Positions 59,485-64,000 of a stretch of DNA of 64,000 bases are shown piece after piece. The DNA comes from Cercozoa sp. M6MM. Lineage: Eukaryota > Endomyxa: Ascetosporea. The DNA is taken from assembly GCA_040357565.1 (NCBI GenBank), contig JBDODJ010000014.1, one strand, 5' to 3'. Position 1 is the stretch's first letter, and every line of letters starts with the position of its first letter. Under the pieces are notes generated by a model. That model saw nothing but the letters and a program-made list of their open reading frames with translations, made no database searches and was not told the DNA's origin. Position numbers and translations under genes: made by a program.

Positions 59485-61028
59485 CACACACACACACACA
59501 ACACACACACACACACACACACATCGATACACATGGTGTACCTGCTTGAGGGCAGCATTGGCGCAGCACTCGAACACCAACGTCGCCAGTTGGCCCAGCT
59601 ATACAACAAGCCAGTACCTCGCTCCAGTACCTGTCACTCAATACTCGAACAAGTCTGTCGGTGCCCCCTACCTGGCACGGCACGAAAAGACGCTCGATGA
59701 TCTCCAGCACGCGTGGCAGCCACTGCGCCGGCGGTACTTTCTGCACACGTATTTACACAACCGTCGCACATCAGTTAGAACAAAGAGTCACCAGTTAGAA
59801 CAAAGAGACGGTTCAGTGTCGGTGTGTGTGTGTGCCTACCTCGTTGAGAAACGCCAGGAAGAGAGCGACGCGGTCGATGGACTGCGCATCGCGCAGCGAC
59901 AGCGTCGGCAGCACGCGTTGCGTCACGGCCGGGTCGTCGAACCAGTCCACCTCGGTGTTCTCCTATCAGGACACATCAGTTATACCAGACAAGCTTGTTG
60001 CTTCGTCTGTTACCTCCTCAGGCAACAGCGACGGTTCCGACAGCAGGAGTTTCTCCAACTCGTCCTGTACAGATATGTGTATAAATCCACAAATATAGTC
60101 GAGACAAGTGTACCGGTGTGTTCCACGAGAAGAAGTCGCGTGTGCAACGGACCACCTCACCCAGCTTGCCTGTCAGGAAGGTAGAATATGGGGTACTACT
60201 AGTTGATAAAAAGGTACGTAGTACCAGCCATGTTCTGCAGCAGCGAGATCGAGGCGGCACCCACAACGCCCGTGCAACGACTCACGTACAGGTGGTACAC
60301 CACGGCCCTACAGATAACCTTAGACTTCCTACCTACACAACCTGTCTGTCACCTTGCAAAAAGACAACGCACCGCAGCAAGGGCCGGAAGTCGAGCGACA
60401 ACTCGGGCAGACGGCGCTGCGAACGCCAGTAGAACGGCAGCAGTGTCTGCACAAACACACAAAGACATAGACACAATAGATACAAAGGTACACGCTCTTA
60501 TGTTAAAATAGCAAGAGTACCGTCATCATGTTGACGAACTTGGCCAGTTCACGCTCGGTTCGGCACAAGTGCGTACTGCACACCCGGCGGTACAACAGGC
60601 GCACCAGCTGCACTCGTGTCCATGCATACGGTATAAAGCAATTAAGATTAAGTGGATACCTGTGCACGCTCGTCGCGCGTGATGGAAGCATGCTTGAGCG
60701 TGGAATGGAAACTATTGTAAACCAAGCGATGAAATAAAGAAAGGCGGATCAGCATGGAAGCATACAGTGCAGACACGCGCGCCGTCAGCACATCGTCGTC
60801 ATTTTCCGCGAGATACTCCAGTGCCTGTGAAAGTGGCCTTTCAACCGAGACAATGAAATGGAAACACAGGTACCTTGAACAGCTCCTTCAATTTTGCCTG
60901 TTGCTGCGCTTCAATTCTGCAGAAACAACAGTAGACAAGCACTGACGCAATTGCAACGGTCGAAGGGACGAAAGCTACTTTGGCAGAAAGGCAGCAGGGA
61001 CATTGAGCAGCGGTGGACGTGTCGACAT
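46530..61028 (-). CDS. PSME4: Proteasome activator PA200/Blm10 (PSME4)
   Basis: A single giant gene of about 14.5 kb with several dozen introns. The start MSTRPPLLNVPAAFLPK (61028) splices to IEAQQQAKLKELFK. HEAT-like helical repeats fill the whole length, for example VGEVVRCTRDFFSWNTPDE, VPPAQWLPRVLEIIERLF, YSPQNDFARQSATALKAL, RFPTVIDAFLDKLLPLLENC, WAQWCLSALMHS, RHLSLHTIRYLVSPLFVSLC, VLLAYVCKKMIPFLPEEIFR, DVDTYVQRVDLHVRWFGTPE and LIAFFLSSAHETLDSLHSYE. The end is diagnostic of the family: DFRKTHEDQW, then FRERFNAEQLDAITSV and the C-terminal SYNYFA. In PA200/Blm10 the last residues (YYA/YYS, an HbYX motif) dock in the 20S alpha-ring and open the gate. Nuclear; linked to acetyl-histone turnover and ubiquitin-independent degradation. 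Here the penultimate Tyr is Phe. Several introns carry minisatellites, and a 10-N gap falls in one. Confidence 0.87.
48489..48645. repeat. GGTA tetranucleotide repeat in PA200 intron
   Basis: Runs of GGTAGGTA with interspersed GATAGGTA units. On the sense strand this is a pyrimidine-rich CTAC/CTAT tract. Confidence 0.9.
50340..50380. repeat. (CTCAA)n pentanucleotide repeat in PA200 intron
   Basis: About eight CTCAA units, followed by an (AAAGC)n tract at about 50386-50406. Confidence 0.9.
50970..51060. repeat. (TTGAG)n pentanucleotide repeat in PA200 intron
   Basis: About sixteen TTGAG units with small interruptions. The unit is the exact reverse complement of the repeat at 50340-50380 in the same gene. 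Confidence 0.9.
51990..52137. repeat. Minisatellite in PA200 intron
   Basis: About three to four diverged copies of a unit containing TTAAGGGTGTGTGTTGTATTA and AGAGTGCATGTGTTTTTAAT fill one intron. Confidence 0.85.
53435..53535. repeat. (GA)n microsatellite with 10-N gap
   Basis: A GA run interrupted by Ns at 53479-53488, in a PA200 intron. The sense strand reads CT. The gap length is probably only an estimate. Confidence 0.95.
53825..53882. repeat. 13-bp tandem repeat (GGACACATGGACA)
   Basis: About four copies directly downstream, on the sense strand, of an exon of PA200. Related TGTACACATGGACAG pieces recur in other introns of the same gene (for example 51365-51440 and 55980-56040). Confidence 0.85.
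55267..55325. repeat. 15-bp tandem repeat (CAGGTACAGATAGAC)
   Basis: About four copies in a PA200 intron. Each unit contains GTAC, the same four bases found at many donor sites. Confidence 0.85.
56440..56488. repeat. (CA)n microsatellite in PA200 intron
   Basis: Perfect CA run, TG on the sense strand. Confidence 0.9.
59434..59522. repeat. (CA)n microsatellite in PA200 intron
   Basis: CA run of nearly 90 bases with two or three AACACA interruptions. Confidence 0.9.
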
Positions 61029-61456
61029 GCCTGCGGCAATGCAGCGCAAGCTTCTGTCTCTTGCTTTCGCTGTTTCTTTGTTGTTTTTTTGACGTCACAA
61101 ATCTGCTACGCTCTGCTTTTTCTTTGCTTCGGATTGCTCGAATCAGAACTTGCTTTTTTTCTTTGTTCGACGCTTCCTAAACCTCTGTTTCGAGTCCAAC
61201 GTGCCAAAATCGGTCTCGAACGCGTATCGGACGCCTCGTTGATGCTGCGCAGCAGTCACTGTGGCAACAAAAAATTCGAAAAAAATTTGGTGCCAACTTA
61301 AGGGGCCGTTGTAAGTTGACAGAGAAAATAACGGCTATTTGCGATGCGTGGCAGTGTGTTATGTTTGAAATGGGGCTAATTAGGTGTGCACAGATAGTGC
61401 GAGTGTTCAGTGTGTCAAATTTCAGTACAGGAGACGGCGAGTTCAAAAGATCAGAT
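61029..61456. other. Intergenic region, PA200 promoter side
   Basis: Lies upstream of the PA200 start and downstream of the third cysteine-rich gene, both on the minus strand. It contains A/T-rich runs (about 61262-61290). No gene is seen. Confidence 0.4.
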
Positions 61457-63381
61457 TCACGGCGGGCAGACGTTTGAGGCAGGGCACACCTGTCCGTCCG
61501 CGCAGACCTGACCAACCGCTTGGTCACATGCCTCGCCCTGCAGCGCCCCGCAGACAAGGGCATTAGCTGCTCCCGCAAGACCATTGTCGACACAGGCACC
61601 GCTGGCGCAGTCAGCGTTCATGGTACAAACCTGGAAGTTGACCAGCAGGCAGTGGCCCTTGTTCCAGCCTAACGGTGGACAGATAGTCAATTCCCGGAAA
61701 GTACGCGGCGACAAAAACAAGTCCAGGATGGATCAGGATACCAGGAGGAATGTGGCAGACGTGATTAAGTGGGCACTGCACATCAGCCACGCAGCGATCT
61801 CCGAGCCCAGCGATGCACGTGACGACACCGTTCGCATTGTTGCCGCAATTGCCGCTGATGCAATGCTCAAGACCGGCAGGAGCGCACGGACCGATGCCAT
61901 TGGGCTGCTTGCACACTTTGGAACCACCTGGGGTTTCCTCCAAGCACTCGTGTCCCGGCAGGCAGTCGCAGTGGCGGTCGCACGTAGAAGTAGGCAGGCC
62001 GGCAGCATTTGTAAACCCAATGGGAGGCACCAAGCAGGTGCCCACCACCGACAGGTCATCAAGCAGCGACTGGTCGGGCACTTGAGGCACCATGGTCACC
62101 TGTGCTCCCGTTCGCACCATAAAACACAACAGTCCACCGGCGCAGTCGTCGTCACACAGACACTTGCGGCCGACTGGCTGCAAAGTCGCTGCTGGATAGG
62201 AACAAGCACCGTCCACCGTGGCGAAACCTTGAGGGTTCAGGTCGCGGTTTCCCGTTCCCAAGGCAAAGGACGTGGTGACCTCAACACCGACTGCATTTAT
62301 ACAACATAGGTATAAGCGTCTTGGTATCATATGAGAGAAGTAGTGTATTCAGGTCAAGATACGACGGTGCTTGCCGTGCAGCTCGGGCAGCGCGCTGGCG
62401 ACGTGCGCGAGGCACGTGCCGTCTGCTTGACAGGCGAGATCAGGGTCAAACAGCGCGCATGTGTCATCAGGTGCCAACATGCAAGGTCCTCCTCTGCGCG
62501 TCGAGGCAAGGTGAAGAAGAGTCAAAACGAGGTAAAATTGGGAAACTTTAGGCAGTAGAGTATCATCTATATTGTCGTATAAACTTACAGGCCATTGTCG
62601 GGAGTGGGCGCGGCGTAGGGGAAGAGCGTCTTGGCCTCGGGCACGCTGATCTGCAGCTGCGGGACGCATTCGCTTCCCTGCAGTCAACCATCATAAGTCC
62701 TGCATATAACATCTGGTGTAAACTTACAGTACTGTAAATTTACCTCGGGGTTGCAGTGACCCAGCCAAAAGCGCGTCGAGCACAGCGGCGTGTCTCCGTT
62801 GCCAATCTATACTCCATGCAGTGTTCAGTTTAGTTGTCCTGGATGTAAGTTTATACTGACTGTGCATGAAGTGATTGTACCAGGCAAGGCTTGCCCTCGG
62901 GACACAGACAGTCGGCCTCGATCTGCATTGGGAAGTTAGAGTGGACAATTCAAGATCCCCGTTGGTACTGAAAACGGCGTAGGCTCTGTACCTTGCCAGA
63001 GTTGAAGACCACGGGAGTGCAGGCACGCACTCCAAAGAAGGCGTGCTGTTCACAGGTTTAGTGTGTTTATGTAAATTGCATTTGAGTGTCAGTTGAGACA
63101 TACAGAGTACTCGTACTGTACTGTACCTTCTTGCAGATGAAGGGCGCTCCCGCTAGCGTAGTGCGCAGCAGCACGGAGGAAGCCTCGGTGGTGGAAACGC
63201 ACCCGTTGTCCTTGTCGCACACACCCGAGCAGCACACGGAGGGATCCACGTGACCATGATCGTCTATGCACTTGCCGAAACGGATGCACGTCGGACGCAT
63301 GATGGACAGCGGCACCAGTTGATCGGCTTGCGCCGTTGGCACGAACGAGAGCGCAGTTGCTCCGATGCAGAGCAGTTTCAT
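61457..63381 (-). CDS. Cysteine-rich secreted protein, family member 3
   Basis: Start at 63381 (MKLLCIGATALSFVPTAQA, signal peptide). The mature protein tracks member 1 from end to end: DQLVPLSIMRPTC, VDPSVCCSGVCDKDNGC, LAGAPFICKK, FFGVRACTPVVFNSG, ADCLCPEGKPCIGNGD, FWLGHCNPEGSECVPQLQ, SVPEAKTLFPYAAPTPDNGL, ALPELHGKHRRILT, VPDQSLLDDLSVVGTCLVPP, DRHCDCLPGHECLEE, CKQPNGIGPCAPAGLEHC, DVQCPLNHVCHIPPG and GWNKGHCLLVNFQVC. It ends PASNVCPP at 61457. Intron positions match member 1 (for example after FICKK), so the copies arose by DNA duplication with introns. No membrane anchor. Function unknown; an extracellular or cell-wall role is inferred only from secretion and disulfide richness. Confidence 0.75.
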
Positions 63382-63653
63382 GCTTCAGTCCCCAAGCAAC
63401 GTTGTCGACGATGGAGCGATGGATCAATGGTAACCGGTCGTCACACTGCACTGTTTACCTTAATTAAATTTAGGCAGTAGGAGCGCTTACATGCGCAGCG
63501 TTTTTGCTCCTTGGATAAAAGCGAAAATTGACGATAATTTACTTCGACTCGCAACACAACTGTCGTCAGGAAATGATCGTTTTGGTCGCTATTCTCGACA
63601 ATACTAGTATGTGATGTCGGGTATTGCCGAACTGAACGCGCACGATGGGGCGT
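63382..63653. promoter_or_regulatory. Upstream region of cysteine-rich gene 3
   Basis: 272 bases between the next minus-strand gene's stop and the start at 63381. It is the presumed promoter of the cysteine-rich gene. No shared motif with the upstream regions of the other two members was noticed. Confidence 0.35.
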
Positions 63654-64000
63654 TCAGAACTGCACCAACATATCGCCAAAGTGGTGCGAGGTGCCTCCCG
63701 ATCGTCTGACTGCCGGTGCAGGGGGCTCGCCGTTGACGTTGTTGGGCTGCACGTTGATGTTGGCATTCGGGTTGGGACCCATGTTCATCCGTGAGTTGCA
63801 GGGCGCGCTGTAGTTTGCTTGAATCGAGTACTGTTGCTGTTGCTGCGGGTACTGTCGCGGCATGTCTTTATACCAAGCACGTTTCCCATATGCAACACCA
63901 CAGGGACTAGGAGGAGGGATGATACCTTCACCATCCGCAGCACTAGTGTGGTATGTGTACGTCACCGGATGCTGCAGTCCAGGCGGCATTGCCTGCGTGT
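63654..64000 (-). CDS. C-terminal part of a Gln/Asn/Pro-rich protein
   Basis: The visible part reads MPPGLQHPVTYTYHTSAADG, then, probably after an intron, YPQQQQQYSIQANYSAP, NMGPNPNANINVQPNNVNGE and a tail RRSGGTSHHFGDMLVQF ending at 63654. The composition is that of a disordered, low-complexity tail, as in many RNA-binding or transcription proteins. The gene continues beyond the window, so the domain content is unknown. Confidence 0.5.
   Translation of the reverse strand, partial: TQAMPPGLQHPVTYTYHTSAADGEGIIPPPSPCGVAYGKRAWYKDMPRQYPQQQQQYSIQANYSAPCNSRMNMGPNPNANINVQPNNVNGEPPAPAVRRSGGTSHHFGDMLVQF

Noticed and set aside
7861-59522. Open frames encoding CVCVCV or HTHTHT in TG/CA runs
   Set aside because: These come from dinucleotide microsatellites inside introns. 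They have no other protein-like content and are shadows of the repeats.

Overview
This window is nuclear DNA of a microbial eukaryote. About 20 genes lie on both strands, most of them split by many short introns of roughly 30-150 bases with small exons. Many introns start with GTAC and carry long pyrimidine tracts, C-runs, CA/TG microsatellites or small minisatellites. The lineage is uncertain. A plant/protist-type organellar DNA polymerase (family A, with exonuclease), rather than an animal/fungal POLG, argues against opisthokonts. A FYVE-PI 3-kinase fusion and secreted cysteine-rich proteins would fit a stramenopile or another protist, but I cannot place it from this sequence alone. Two N-gaps (46123-46222 and 53479-53488) show this is a draft scaffold.

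Layout. 104-1223(-) putative C-terminal membrane protein. 1450-5420(-) FYVE-PI 3-kinase. 5548-5724(+) possible small spliced gene, then a long imperfect inverted repeat (5803-6199). 6424-8991(-) unrecognised membrane protein(s). 9224-9871(+) PB1-domain protein. 10270-15199(-) organellar DNA polymerase. 15586-18498(+) PAF-acetylhydrolase-like lipase. 18781-19467(+) small coiled-coil/TM protein. 20405-22394(-) Rae1. 22570-24320(+) SLC35B nucleotide-sugar/PAPS transporter. 24901-27267(-) secreted subtilisin. 27810-28320(-) ribosomal protein eS21. 28756-29474(+) and 29795-30258(+) small secreted and single-TM proteins. 30757-34605(-) SMARCAL1-type helicase. 34875-36147(+) unrecognised. 36369-38154(-) secreted RNase T2. 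38578-40420(-), 45944-gap(+) and 61457-63381(-) three members of one cysteine-rich secreted family. 40834-42677(+) PA-domain membrane protein. 42856-45578(+) OTU deubiquitinase. 46530-61028(-) the giant proteasome activator PA200/Blm10. 63654-end(-) C-terminus of a Gln/Asn/Pro-rich protein.

The genes do not form an operon-like system, but three themes recur: secretion (subtilisin, RNase T2, three cysteine-rich proteins, PA-domain protein, small secreted protein), ubiquitin/proteasome (OTU, PA200) and phosphoinositide or lipid signalling (FYVE-PI3K, PAF-AH). The most unusual signals are the new-looking cysteine-rich secreted family, the FYVE-PI3K and Tudor-knot/OTU/UIM domain combinations, a 10-bp palindrome (TCCGCGCGGA) present 12 times where far fewer than one is expected by chance, and strand-locked C-runs in introns. 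Exon boundaries were read by eye from frame, splice sites and homology; coordinates given are gene spans from start codon to stop codon unless stated.
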